NCBI GenBank assembly: GCA_014549065.1
Contig: JACDOX010000008.1
Location: forward strand, 1,316,319-1,380,318
DNA from: Cardinalis cardinalis
Lineage: Eukaryota > Chordata > Aves > Passeriformes > Cardinalidae
Direction: 5' to 3'
DNA: 64,000 nt
Shown here: one piece after another, positions 24,801 through 36,435 of the stretch
Layout of the letters: each line of letters begins with the position of its first letter
Position numbering within the stretch: position 1 is the stretch's first letter
Made by a program: the position numbers and the translations under genes
Notes under the pieces: generated by a model
What the model was told of the DNA's origin: nothing
Databases searched by the model: none
Seen by the model: only the letters and a program-made list of their open reading frames with translations

Positions 24801-26534
24801 TGCCAGGGTCCCCTCTGTGTGACCACTGCAGTTAGGATGGCTCGTGACGCAGCACAGGATCTGCCGAAGATGAGAGGGGCTTAACAAGAGCAATCCATGG
24901 TCAGATTCAGGTACATTGAGCCTAAGTAATTTATTGGACTTGGTAGAATAGTGCACTAATTGAAATAGCATTGAATAACATATCCTTCCCCAATTTTTTA
25001 ATTTTACTTCTTTATTAAACGAGTTAATGCAATTTTGGAATAGTTTTCTTTGTTAAAGCTGGTTGGACCCTCTAATAGTCTGAGTGATCACAATTTTCTC
25101 TATCTGGGCTAATACATATTCTTACTAAAGCTTGGGCTTCTAGGACTGCTTTATCTGGAGAGCAATATCTCTTTGTAACTGATTAAAGTAAATGTATTCC
25201 TTTTCTTGTATCCAGTAGATGAAGGCAAATAAACAGCACATTTCAAGAAGAGCTCTTGAACCTGAGTTATTCCAAGGTAGATGATGAAAGCAGACTTTTT
25301 TATTGATTTTTTTTCCAGGTTTGGGCTCCTTTAAATTGGGAATATTTGGAAGAGCTAGTCCCATAATTGGTTTCTAAGTTTTCCCAAGAGATCATAGATA
25401 ATATTTTTAGAATTTTGTTACAAAAGTTAATTAAAGCATCTCCAGCGCATTTTCATTTGCTGTAACACAAGTAAGATTAATACATTCACAGTGTCTATGC
25501 TCAAGTTGGGAACGAGTATTTGATTAACAAGATATCACAAAAGTCTTACATTTGGATATTAAATTGCCTATTTAAAGCTGTATAAAATTGACAACAAAAC
25601 TTAAAAGTAAAACCCAAGTAAGCAAAGATGTGAATAAGTATGAATATGCATAAAACTAAGAGTGAGAATGGCTACTTTTTCTAAAGCACCCAGCATTACA
25701 TATCAATAAGTCCATGCTACACCAAGGAGCACTCAGTACAGCACAAGTCATTTTATGGGAAAAAATTTTAGGCTTCTTGGTTTTTAGTCATTGAGAAGTG
25801 AGGAAAAATAGGTGGTTTTAAAAAAAATTTAGTGTCTGAAAATAGAAGTTGGAATTCCTTATTGAATGAAATATGAATTCCGTTCAATTTTTACTTTTTA
25901 AACATATTTTTCTTATTAGCTATGCCAAATTAATTATTTTTAAAATGTTTTCTACAATTTATTTGTAGTTACTATATTTAACTGTTCCAATGCAATGGGA
26001 TTTTAAAACCCTATATTTTTAGTTTTGCAGAAAGAGGAAGATTCTGTGAGACTATTGTAGCAGATTTTCTCTTTTCTTACTTCTTTTTTCTGAAGTATTC
26101 ACAAATGGGCAATACCAGAAATGAGCTGAAATGTCACCTTACTTTGACTTAGCAGTCCTTATGTAACTTTCTAATTATATTTGTAAGTTTAATATAAGTG
26201 TTTATGTAAATTTTGGAATAATATGGCTGCTCAATTTAAATTATGTCTAACCCAAACTGATGAGATGAAGATCATTATGGTTTGAATAGCTATGGTTGTG
26301 TTCTTGGTATCCCTAGAAATAGTGACCTGTTTATGCGATACACAGTATAATTATCACATTTGTAATAGGCTAGAGTAAATTTATGGACATTTATACTCTG
26401 TAAGACTACAGTCTCAGCATGATATGTAGAGCAATTTTAATTGTGTAGTAATATTTAGAATGGAGTTTAATGTAGAGTGTAGTCAAAGTTAGTTTTGACT
26501 ACTCCTTTATCTGCTGGAGAAGCAGCACAGTGAA
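24801..26534. other. Intergenic stretch without recognised features
   Basis: AT-rich sequence with no gene, RNA or repeat that I can name. Frames in it are short and unrecognised. Confidence 0.55.
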
Positions 26535-28490
26535 GCACAGTCCAGGAGGTTTGTGAAAAGCATCGATGGCAATTTCCCATCACAGGTAGCGGAGGATCCC
26601 ACAAGGAAGGGATTGACCTTATACTAACAACCAGAGAAGGCCTCTTTGGAGATGGGAAGAGGGAGGACAGTCTTGGCCATGAGACTGTAGAGTTCACTAT
26701 TGGGTGAGGATGAAGCAGGGCAACAAGTAGGGTTGCAACCACAGATTTTAGGAGAGCTGACTTTAGTGCCTCTTCAGGGATCTTGCTGGGAGAATCCTAT
26801 GACTACAGGCTCTGCAGGAAAGAGGGGCCAAAGGGAGCTGGTTGATATTTGATGATCACTTCTTCCAGGCTCAAGAATTATGCGTCCCAATGGGCATGAA
26901 ATTGGGCAAAGGGGGCAGAAGACCTGTGTGGATAAATAAGGAATGTAGTCCAGACATTTCTCAAGTGTAAGTGAGAAATACATAAGGGAGGGAAGCAAGG
27001 TCAGGTCACTTGGAATGAATGCAGACAGGTTGTCAGAGTAAGCAAAAATGACAAAAGAAAGACAAAGGCCCATCTGGAATTAAATCTGGTCAAGGATGTT
27101 GAGGACAAGAAGAAACATGTAAGTAGCAACAGGAAAACTAAGCATAATGTGGAGGATGCTGGTAACTGAACACAGAGCAGGCAGAGTTACCGAATGCCTT
27201 CTTTGCATTGGTCTTTACAAACAAGACCAACTGTCAGAAATTTCTCACCCAGGAGAGCAGAGTAAAGGAATGCTGGAAGGAAGACTCCTTTGGCCAAGAA
27301 AGATTGGGTTAGAGAACATCTAGACAAAATTGAGGTCCACAAGTCCTGATGGGATGTATCCACAAGTGTTGAGAGAGCTGGCAGATGAAATACCTAGGCT
27401 GCTTATGATCATCTTTGAAAGGTTGTATTGATTAGTGAGGTTCCTAAGGATTGTAAGAAAGCAAATTTCACCACAGTCCTCAGAAAGGCAAGAAAGAGGA
27501 TCCAGGGAATTGTTGGAAAGTCAACCTCACATCAGTCCCTGGAAGATGATGTGGCACCTCATTCTGCAGGCCATCTTTATCCACAACGATGACAAATAGG
27601 TGATCAGAAGTATTCAGCATGGATTCACTACAGGTTCATGCTTGTCCAGGCTGACTGCCTTCTATGATGAAACAACTGTCTGGATAAATGAGGGAAGAGC
27701 AGTGGATGTTGTGTACCTCGACTTCAGCAAGACTTTTTGTAGGGGGATAGAATATAAGAAAATAAAGGTGGTGTAGAAAGTAATCTTACCCCTAAGGGGT
27801 TGCAGCTGGGCCAATTATCAAAGATTAGGAGCAGGCCTGACTTTAACAGGCCACAGCTGTAACCAGTAAGATGATGAGTGCTATAAAAGAGTGGGTTGGC
27901 TGGTTGAGAAGGGAACTGGAGTCAGTTGGCTGCTTTGTGANGATGAAAGAGTCAGTGCTCTGAGGAGATGCCCATGAGAAACACCAAGAAGGTATGAAAC
28001 TTTGGAGATAAGGAGACAACAGTATGGAACCCCTGCAATAAGATGACAACAACTTTTGACATTGCTTTCATGGTGTCCTCAACGGTGAACTCTGGAAATG
28101 TGGACTGGACAAGTGGGCAGTGAGGTTGATTGAGAACTGGCCAAAGAGCAGATCTCAGAGTGTTGTGATCAGTGAGTGGCACAGGGTCTTATTGTGAGCT
28201 TGTAACTTGTGGTATTTCCAAGGTTCACTTTTGTGAATTCTTTACCTGAATTCATTGATTGCTTGGATGAAGGGCAGATGCATCCTCAGCAAGCCCACTG
28301 ACCACACAAGGCTGGGAAGAGTGACTGATACCCCAGAGGGCTGTGCAGGTGATCAAGCACTGGAATAGGTTGCCCAGAGAGGTTGTGAAATCTCCCTCAC
28401 TGGAGTTATTCAAGAACTGTTGGGACTAAATCCTGCACCATGTGCTTTGGGATGACCTTGCTTGAGCAGGGAAATTGGTCCACCGGGGAC
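26535..28490 (+). mobile_element. CR1 LINE, long decayed copy, interrupted
   Basis: From about 26535 the + strand follows the CR1 second open reading frame region: end of the endonuclease, then landmarks such as AATGCCTTCTTTGCATTGGTC (27194), a CCTGATGGGATGTATCCAC stretch, and GTGGATGTTGTGTACCTCGA near the reverse-transcriptase core (27702). It breaks at about 27740, resumes near 28215-28240 with TGGATGAAGGGCAGATGCATCC, then jumps to the CR1 3' end (TGGAATAGGTTGCCCAGAGAGG, about 28361) and ends near 28490. Frames are shattered by substitutions and indels, so it encodes no protein. The minus-strand frames here are antisense shadows. An LTR-like block occupies the break. Confidence 0.85.
27769..28215 (+). 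mobile_element. LTR-like insertion nested in the CR1 copy
   Basis: Between two CR1 segments lies about 450 bases with no CR1 similarity. It contains TGCTATAAAAGAGTGGG (TATA core 27882-27888) after a CCAGTAAGATGATG stretch, the layout of an avian LTR promoter, and starts near TGTAGAAAG. I read it as a solo LTR inserted into the older CR1. Boundaries are approximate and a target-site duplication was not identified. It differs from the LTR family at 19.3 and 23.8 kb. Confidence 0.55.
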
Positions 28491-28601
28491 AAATGTACTG
28501 CATAATCTAGAGTAAAATTGAAAAAAAGGCTTCCAATATCTTAGGCTAAAATAATAACCACTGTTATGTTTACCTGGTTGCAAAATCTTTTTTAAACTTT
28601 A

Positions 28602-28615
28602 CCACCAGATGGCAA
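28602..28615 (+). promoter_or_regulatory. CTCF-like motif
   Basis: CCACCAGATGGCAA fits the CTCF core CCA(C/G)(C/T)AG(A/G)(G/T)GGC(A/G) at every position and misses only the last preference. It sits between the two divergent promoters, 4.3 kb upstream of RYR3 exon 1. Binding is inference; one such match in 64 kb could be chance. Confidence 0.35.
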
Positions 28616-28918
28616 TCTAACATAAAATTTGGTCATTGGTGAATGAGGTTTTGAGTCTCTGGTTTGAGATACTGCTCTTTCCTCATTTTGCTTTAAGTAG
28701 TCCTGAATTTGCTTAAAAAGTCACTGAATTAGGCCTTACAAGCAATATTGGTACTGTGCTATGAATTCTGAAACATTACATAGTATACTTTGCAATTTCA
28801 TATAAAAATAGCATCAGAGGTTTATTTAGTTTTTAAAATTTGACGAAATCTTTGACCAAGATCTTACATTTTCCACATGAAAATTAAATGCAATTCCTCC
28901 AGATTAAATTAAAAAGAA

Positions 28919-28995
28919 GCCCCCCTCCCCCCAATCCCAGCCAAAAAAAACCCCAAAAAACAACGAACCCAGAATACTCCAAGTAACAAGACAAA
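28919..28995. repeat. A/C-rich low-complexity run
   Basis: Interrupted C-runs followed by AAAACCCC-type repeats, nearly free of T and G. The glycine- and leucine-rich minus-strand frame across it is an artefact. Confidence 0.8.
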
Positions 28996-29216
28996 ATGAG
29001 AACAAAAAACCCCTGGATAGTCACAGAAGTATTTTTATTTTTCTCTTTGATGAATGAAACGTTCACCTGTTAAACATGCCTAACATTAGTGAACTGAACA
29101 AGGAGCTGACTGCTGAAGATAGTCAGCATAATGAATTTGAATACTTTTGTGATGTTTTTTGTCGAGAAAACAATTTTTTTACTATTAATGGCATTTTAAA
29201 ACCTGTATTTGTGTTG

Positions 29217-29256
29217 GGGTTTTTTTTGTTTTTTTTTTTTTTTTTTTTTTTTTTTT
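29217..29256. repeat. Poly-T run (28 T) with a shorter T/G lead
   Basis: Twenty-eight consecutive T at 29229-29256 are preceded by GGGGTTTTTTTTG. It could mark the tail of a minus-oriented retrocopy, but the sequence to its right matches no mRNA or LINE that I recognise. The rest of 29257-30870 is plain AT-rich sequence with an alternating purine-pyrimidine stretch near 29985-30045. Confidence 0.85.
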
Positions 29257-30873
29257 GGTGCTTGAGGCACATAAAGAATGCAGAGATATGGCAGTCTTTG
29301 AAGCAGCACCTAACTTTTACCACTATGGCCTGTAATTATCACTGGAAAATTTAGTTTTGATTCCTCACCCAACTGACTTTTTGGTAACTGATATTACTTG
29401 TATTTTTTAAAATGTCAATGTGTACGTATTACCATTGCAGGTTTTGCAAATATCTTCTACTTGGTATTTGATTAATTTTTGATTGGGCATATTAAGTCAA
29501 TCTTCATAAGGGTAAAATACACACAAGAGTTGTTTACAGATTGTTCAGATATTCATTCTTTACAGAGTGTTTTTTTAAAATTTTACTTAGTAGTATCCAT
29601 CTTGCTATTTTATTGTCAGGCTACTGCTACTATAAAAATTCTATCCTACAATCAAGGGCAAGTGAAGAGTCAACCTGAATCCCACGGTGAAAGGGCAGAG
29701 TTTTTATCGTAGGATAACCAGGCTGCATGTTTGTAATGAAAACTGAAAGGAAGTTTTCCTTAAATTTATTTTGTGAATATGTCCTTTGGACAGCTTTAAA
29801 GTATCATGTACTCTGTCCAGAGTGTGTTTAGGAGCAAAAGTGCTAACTTACAGATTGAGGATTGATTGGGATGAATAGAATATCATAAAACACACAAGTG
29901 GTCACAATTCAGATTGTTGGACCTGTGTAGCTTTCACGGTGGAACACTGCACTTAACAGTCATATTCAGTAAAGCAGAGTGACTGTGTATATGTATACAT
30001 ACACATCTACACATAGATATGTACACATATATATCCTGTGTGCAATATGTGATCATTACAGCCAAATCTCAGTCTTGTAGAAATGTGGAAGTCCTGGACA
30101 GAAAATATGTCTTGAGAAGATGTGGATCTCATTATGTTGTAGTAGGTGAATAATTTTCTCCTTAAACTTACAGCAGAAAAAAAAAATCTAGGGAGCAGAA
30201 GAGCTATGCAATGGTTTTGCATTACAGTTGACAATTTTAAAAAGAGGAAATCTAACAGAAATATTTTGTTTATAATGGCAGGATATTGTTTCCCAAAACA
30301 ATGTGTGGGATGCTTTGTAAAGATGAATATCAAACCATAGAGGAACTTATGAACAAAAACCCAAACCTACTGGTTTGACATGAATCAGAATTTTACCTAG
30401 TCTCTGTTATAATGCTTAAGATATTCCCAATATTCCTTTTTTTCACATGCTTTATCTGTTGTTTAAAGAAATTCAAAATTTTCTTCATTTCATAGGAAGC
30501 GTTTAAATGGAATACTCCAACATATGAGGAAAATCGTTGAAAAGTTATATATTTTCTCGCTGTTCATTTGACTCAGGTGTGATTAATTTCAGCTTTGCAT
30601 ATTCAGAACTTACTATCTGGAAGCCGTCTTGCATAACTGAAAAAATTTGGCCAACACGTATACTAAGTGAAATTGATTTCTATTTGTGAAGAAAATTCAG
30701 CACTTGTGCTTATTTTCCCAGGGTTTTATTTATTTCTTGCTTATAATATTTCAAAGTAAAGTAGTATGCTTGAAAGGTTGTTTTATTTAAGATATTACAG
30801 AAAAGGTGTCCTTACATGTGTATTGCATTTTGCCATGCTATATGTGTATCAAATCCATTGTGCATATAATGCA

Positions 30874-30966
30874 AGTATAGAATGGTTTGGCTTGGAAGGG
30901 TCATTAAAAATAATCTCATTCCAACACCCTTGTCTTCACTTACTCTGGTCAAGGAAACCTTCTGCT
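30874..30966 (-). mobile_element. CR1 LINE, 3' end fragment
   Basis: The + strand reads ATAGAATGGTTTGGCTTGG then AAGGGTCATTAAAAATAATC and CATTCCAACACCC, the reverse complement of the usual avian CR1 3' end. Only about 90 bases remain. The stretch 30967-32560 to its right holds nothing I can name. Confidence 0.8.
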
Positions 30967-32559
30967 AGAATGTAAATTAGAAAATAATATAANTTTATGG
31001 GTAAGCATGTGTCATAGTAGGCCTCACTGTCTACTCTTTTTAGTAAAATCACTGAGTGGCATGCTTTGTTTTTGGGCAAATTTTGTCCACTTCTCAGATT
31101 TTTTTGGTTTTTTTATGGAATAACAGTATTCCCTAAGGAAGATCTGTTATGATATGTTCTTGTTATTGATGAGAATGAGATAAAGTGTTGATCCAGATAT
31201 GACTGGAGTAAAAATAAACACCACAGAAAAGCCCCAGACACAAAATGGATGTTCAAATGCCAACCATATCAATTTTCTGGCACCTCAGAGAAACATTTTT
31301 CTGCCACATTGCCTTTGCCTTGCACAGCAACCAACAAGAACTACAGGGAGGGAAAAGGAAGTGGATGGACTGGCAAGAACAGCCAGTATGATTATACCAA
31401 CTAAAGGCTTCTGAGTTGCTTTTGACCTGAAATTGCCTGTTGCTGAGTAATGTGTTTGGCATTATTTTTTGGATTCGTTTTCTCAGGGTAATAAGACAGA
31501 GTGAAATAAAACATTTTTCAAAGAGTTCTGCCCATCAAGTAGAGAAAATCTTGGGCATCTCATTTTCTGGCTTGTGACTACGGTTATTTTAATTAGTGCA
31601 AAATGAGAATAGTATTAATTTGGGGGGTGGAAGGGCAGTGTGCATTGGGTTCCACATCCAGAGGACAGTTGTCCATAAATTATTAGCTTGTGGGCACAGA
31701 GTATGCAGTTTCAGTTTTCAGTGGGCTACACTCATCGTTGTGACGCCAGGAAAGATATTGCTCCCTATGTTTTACTTTGTAAAACATAAATATGTTCTTA
31801 TTGAGAAAAAGACAGTATATCTATGGTAGTCTGTGAGAGAATGTGTCAAGTTAAATAGGGACTGCACAAAGTTTGGGTAATTCTTCTCAGGGGATGAATG
31901 TAGGGGTAAGGTGTGGTTGCAATCTTATCACAAGATTCAAGATCACATAGTGAATTGGCTGGCAAGAGCCTCCTTGGCAGTTTCTTCTGTTTCCTTGTAA
32001 TTTTTTTTTTCTTCCCTTCACTTAATTAAATTTTTTTTCTGGTGTTGATCTATTTTCTTCCCTTCATTATTTGCTCTTATTTAAGCGATAAATAGCAATT
32101 TTCATTAATTACAAATTTCTTCATTGTCGAACTAGAATTTAAAGTTATTTTAAGTTTTATTTTAACATAAATGTGTTTTATGGATTCTGAAGTATGCACT
32201 ATCTTCTATAAATACTCAGGTGTAGTTCTAAAAAGATACAGATAAAGCCCTTGAAGTCCCTAGGATAAATACCATGTAAAGGGATAGCACAAAATAACTA
32301 CACGTAGTTGGTTCAGATCATAAAATCGTCTTGGAAATCAGATTTGCAACTGCTTATGCAGAGAAGCAAGAAATGGAAATGATTGTAAGCAAGCTGAAAA
32401 TACCTGCTGTCAAAATCTGCTTGTCCTGTGATCATCAGGATTACATCCTTCTGCTGCATAATCAGTAGGTTCAAAATTGCTGAATTTGATACATTTCAGT
32501 GCAAAATTTGCTATCCTGATCTGTTAAAATGGAAGCACAAGCTCTGCTTTTATTAACAC

Positions 32560-32905
32560 TTCACCCTTTCTGTTGTTCTGCCCAGACAGTATCTGGAGGG
32601 AAAAAAAATCAACACCTAGTGATGCATATAATGCTTCCTGCAATACCTTAACAGTAGGGGGTTTTGCCTCCAGGGTAGAGAGAAAAGGGAGAGAATTGCT
32701 TGCTATGAGCTGGAAAAGCAGCAGCGCAGTTGGCTCTGGCAGTGAGGGGGTTGACTGACAGTCTGCAGTGCAGTGGAGTTAGCTGAGCTCCCTATATGGC
32801 TGTGGATTAGCTATATGCTAATACTGATAGGAGAGGAGCAGCACAGAGCGCAGTGAGCTGACGGTGGAGGCGATCAGCCTCAGCAGAGCTGACTCCTCAA
32901 GAGCC
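32560..32905 (+). promoter_or_regulatory. RYR3: RYR3 5' untranslated region and proximal promoter
   Basis: The sequence directly upstream of the RYR3 start is more GC-rich than the intron after it but is not a full CpG island. Two TATA-like stretches are visible, in CCTATATGG (32791-32799) and CTATATGCTA (32811-32820). Either could place a start site roughly at 32825-32845, giving a leader of 60-80 bases without an upstream ATG. The first overlaps a CArG-like box (32790-32799, one deviation from CC(A/T)6GG), the kind of site bound by SRF in muscle genes. The second contains ATGCTAAT, an octamer variant. Promoter identity follows from position; the individual motifs are inference. Confidence 0.6.
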
Positions 32906-32956
32906 ATGGCTGAAGGGGGTGAAGGAGGGGAAGATGAAATACAGTTCCTTCGAACT
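32906..32956 (+). CDS. RYR3: Ryanodine receptor 3, coding exon 1 (partial gene)
   Basis: Seventeen codons read MAEGGEGGEDEIQFLRT and stop exactly at a strong donor (ACT|gtaagt), so the exon ends in phase 0 as in other ryanodine receptor genes. The EDEIQFLRT core is the invariant start of the family. The MAEGGEGGED opening fits RYR3, whereas RYR2 starts MADGGEGED and RYR1 starts MGDAEGED. The ATG has a good context (G at -3, G at +4), and an in-frame TAG lies 26 codons upstream (32828-32830), which fixes the start. The full protein is a tetrameric calcium-release channel of about 4,900 residues in the endoplasmic or sarcoplasmic reticulum; only the first tip of its cytoplasmic N-terminal domain is here. 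In birds RYR3 corresponds to the beta isoform of skeletal muscle. No exon 2 (expected to continue with an acidic DEVVLQC-like stretch) was found in the remaining 31 kb. RYR2 is the alternative, judged less likely. Confidence 0.87.
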
Positions 32957-35900
32957 GTAAGTATCTGCTTTTTATAGGTCATGTAGTACATGATTCTGTG
33001 TCTCACGTCTATTTCTTTTCTGTTGTATTAAAAATAAAGTGTTATTTCTGTGCTGGGCTTTGCCAAATGGCAGAATAGATTTAGTCAGTGGATAAAATAA
33101 AGCAAGAATAAGAGCTCTAATAGCATCATGCAGTCTCAGTGTGTTCTTCCCTGAATCAGCTCAATAGCCAGTTTGGTATAAGGAGACCTATTTCCGCTGT
33201 AATCCCCTGTGTTTGAAGCGTCCTCGTCAACTTTGTACTTGGGTTTCTAAATGTAGCATGCCAAATATGTGACCTCTGAAACTTCTGTCTGGGTTAGATT
33301 TCACTGACATTAACAGAAGCTTTGCAAATAGGAGTGCCTTAAAATGATGAATAAACCAAGCAAGCCCCTGATGACCTCCTCTGATAAACATGGACACAGA
33401 AGCACACTTGTGTGTAGGGAATACCAACAGATATTGAAGTTAGGGCTCTGCAAATGTTTGGGGTCTCTTCTCTACTTAAAAGAAGCTTATCTTTAAAGGA
33501 CATAAGCATTTCTTTGGGAAGAGGTGTTAATTAGTGAAATACCCTCCACTTGGTGCAATTTTCTATAAAGAGCCCTCACACCATTCTTTCCTAAAGCTTT
33601 ACACAAATCTAGTATGACAACTAATTTAGACTTTTAAGCAAGTAGTGTGTGTGCATTGATTTTTGGGAAGAGGATAACATCTTTTTCATGTCTCACCTTG
33701 TGTCTCCTTATATTTACCCTGCATGACTAAGAGTGTGTTGTTGTGTAACTAGCGTGGAAAAACTGCTTTTAGATGTGTGTATTCCCTTCCCTTTCCATGC
33801 TATCTTTACTTTGTATTCATCACAAATAATGTTCTAGAAACAAGCTCCTCTAGAGCTGATTCAACTTTGAAAGGATAAGTCACTAAAATAAAAAATTGCT
33901 AAGCTCCCAAAGTAAGAAATTACAAGATTGATTTTTGAGAANCTGGGATAAATTATTTAAGGGAAATAAAGGTTGGAGTGAGGTGATGGCTGCTGCTGTA
34001 AGTTGTTTAGGTGTGATGAAGTGTCATTAGTAATTTTAAGTCTCAGAGAATTTCATGGCGGGGGGAAGGGGGGGATGGATAATGACAATGAAAAATATTT
34101 TCCAACATTCATCCTCTCCACTACACTTTTTAAAAGTACATATTTTAGCAAATTACTNCAGCCTTTAATCTGAGACTGGAGCGTTAAATGTGTTTCCTTC
34201 ATCCTCTCGCTTTCTAGGATGTCTTAACTGAACAGGCGTCCTCCGGGACGGAGTGAGAAGCTTTGCCCTTTCATAGGTGTAGCCTATGGTGTAGCCTGTG
34301 TGTGCTACATGAGATGGCAATTTCTGCTGCTGTGATACATTTGCATGCTAGAGTAACTCTGTTGCACTTCTTCCAATGGTTAAAATGAAGTTCTCAATAG
34401 CAGTGTGTGCCAAAACTGGAAATAACAAAAGGGAGACTATGCAGAAGTGTTCCTTCCACATAGTGCAAGGAAATTTTCTACAGGGGAGAGAATGAGCTAG
34501 ATTTTTCTCTTGGAAGTTCTAGATACTTCTTGCTCTAAAAATCATATTGGTTACTGCTGTCTCCTCTACATTATAAATCTTCCTTCACCTTTGTGGGCAA
34601 GGGATGTATTGTTTGTTTCTTAGTATACTGAGAAAGGAGACATTTATTAGATACTGAGTGCTACAGTGAGATACATGTTCAGTACTGATTTCTTACAGCT
34701 TTTATTTCTGCATAAGCAGTGTTTGTGCTTACAAACATATAGTACAGTAGTCCTTAAGAAGTCTTGTAGTGAAATTGTTAATCACTTAGAATCTTCTCTG
34801 AATCAAAATATTTTCTGGGTTTTTGGATTGCTGCTGAGTCTTCCTTTGAAAATGTTGATATCCATATTTTTATTTTTGAGTCTTTAGAGAGAAGTTAGCT
34901 AGGATATTTTAGGGTCTTGGGGATAGCTCTTTCTTGTTTAGGTATAAAATAAGATTATATGTCTTTTCTTTCAAAGATATATAGCATTTTTTGAAAAAGA
35001 GAAGCAACTCATAAAAATATGCTTAAATTATTTTTTGCTATCTTAAAGACAAATCTCCTTTTGTCCTCAATTTTTTGTTGGTTCTGGCTTTTTTTGTCTT
35101 CCAGATCTAAGTCATCATTTATTTCTNTGTCTCACTTTTATGTTCTCTCCTCATATAAAAGGTCAAGAAGCCTGTTAATGCATGATGATGAAATCTGTAT
35201 TTGTTTCTATGGAGCAGTAACTTGTGGGCACATTTATAAGATTTGATGGAAAGCTTTTTACTGTCATTTTCTGTTCCAAAACATTCCTTATACTTAATTA
35301 GTTTGGCAGCGATGGGAATGAGAAACACCTAAAGAACAAATTCCAGAGAGGACAACAACATTATCATTGTTCTAGAAGTAGTATGTCTTCAGTACTCATT
35401 TCAAATATGTCCCAATGCTTGTGTAAAGCCTTTACATGCAATGACAGCATTTCAAGGAAGGTGTTCTTTATACAGTGTAATTTCTGTTCTGAATTTTTCC
35501 CTGACTTGTAAGCTCAGTATGAACATAAATAAATATGTAAGCACACACATTTTTTTCTTACACTGCTACCCTGTTGTTGTCTTTGTTATGAATTTTTTGT
35601 GTTTTATTTCTTGTAATGATGCTTAGAATTGTTTATCTATTTTTCTTGCTGGTGGTTTCCTTCTGGTTTTTGTTCTGGATATTCAGTGTGTCATGTATGG
35701 AAGGGAGAAGCAAAGCACTTGTTGCATGTGTGTAACTTGCAATACTGCTGTGGTTTAGTTTCCCTTTTGTTTAGACGATTTTCCCATATTGTTTATTTGT
35801 TACCCCCTCCTAAGNTGCGAATACACAAAAAATCAATGTAGCTGACATTATGCAGCATTAGGTGAGAATACATACAGTTACCTGTGCTGTTTTGAGATAA

Positions 35901-36360
35901 CATACTGAGGAGTATAGAAGGAGACTTGTTTCCCTTAATGTGAATGAGTGAGTGTAAGCAATTCTCATTTGAGCCTTTCCTATCTGCTGGGAATTTACTG
36001 CTATGATGAGTTGAAACCATTCTCTCCTCTCCAGAANTTATTCACAAGTTCCCGCTGCTACTGAATTACTCAAATATGAGGTGGTCTCTGTCTTGGAGCA
36101 AAGAACTTTTGCCTTCCTCCATTAGAAATACCTAAATAGTAACTTGCTAACAGTAACTGAGCACGTGGTTGAGGATGGAGGTGAAGTCCCACCCCTGCCA
36201 AAGCACTTTAAATGTAATGAAGCATGTGAAAGTTGTTTGCCATCTTNGAGTGCTAAATATGGTGGTAACACTAGTTGAAAGATCTATTGCTTTGCTATTT
36301 TTCCTGAAAATCGTGCTATTAATGGGAAGAGTTCCTCCTTGTTTTAATAGAGATATCTTT

Positions 36361-36435
36361 TTTGGTTGGCTTTTTGTTGTTGTTGTGTTGTTGGGTTTTT
36401 TTGGGGGGGGNTTGTGTTTTTTGGGTTTTTTTAAT
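36361..36435. repeat. T/G-rich low-complexity run
   Basis: GTTGTTGTTGTG-type repeats run into TTTTTTGGGGGGGG and further T-runs. Simple sequence; frames through it are artefacts. Confidence 0.85.

Noticed and set aside
26467..28182. Minus-strand frames of 69-99 codons
   Set aside because: Antisense readings of the decayed CR1 and the nested LTR-like block.
29217..29323. Processed pseudogene marked by the poly-T run
   Set aside because: The sequence beside the T-run matches no gene I recognise, and plain T-runs with G interruptions occur elsewhere in the window.
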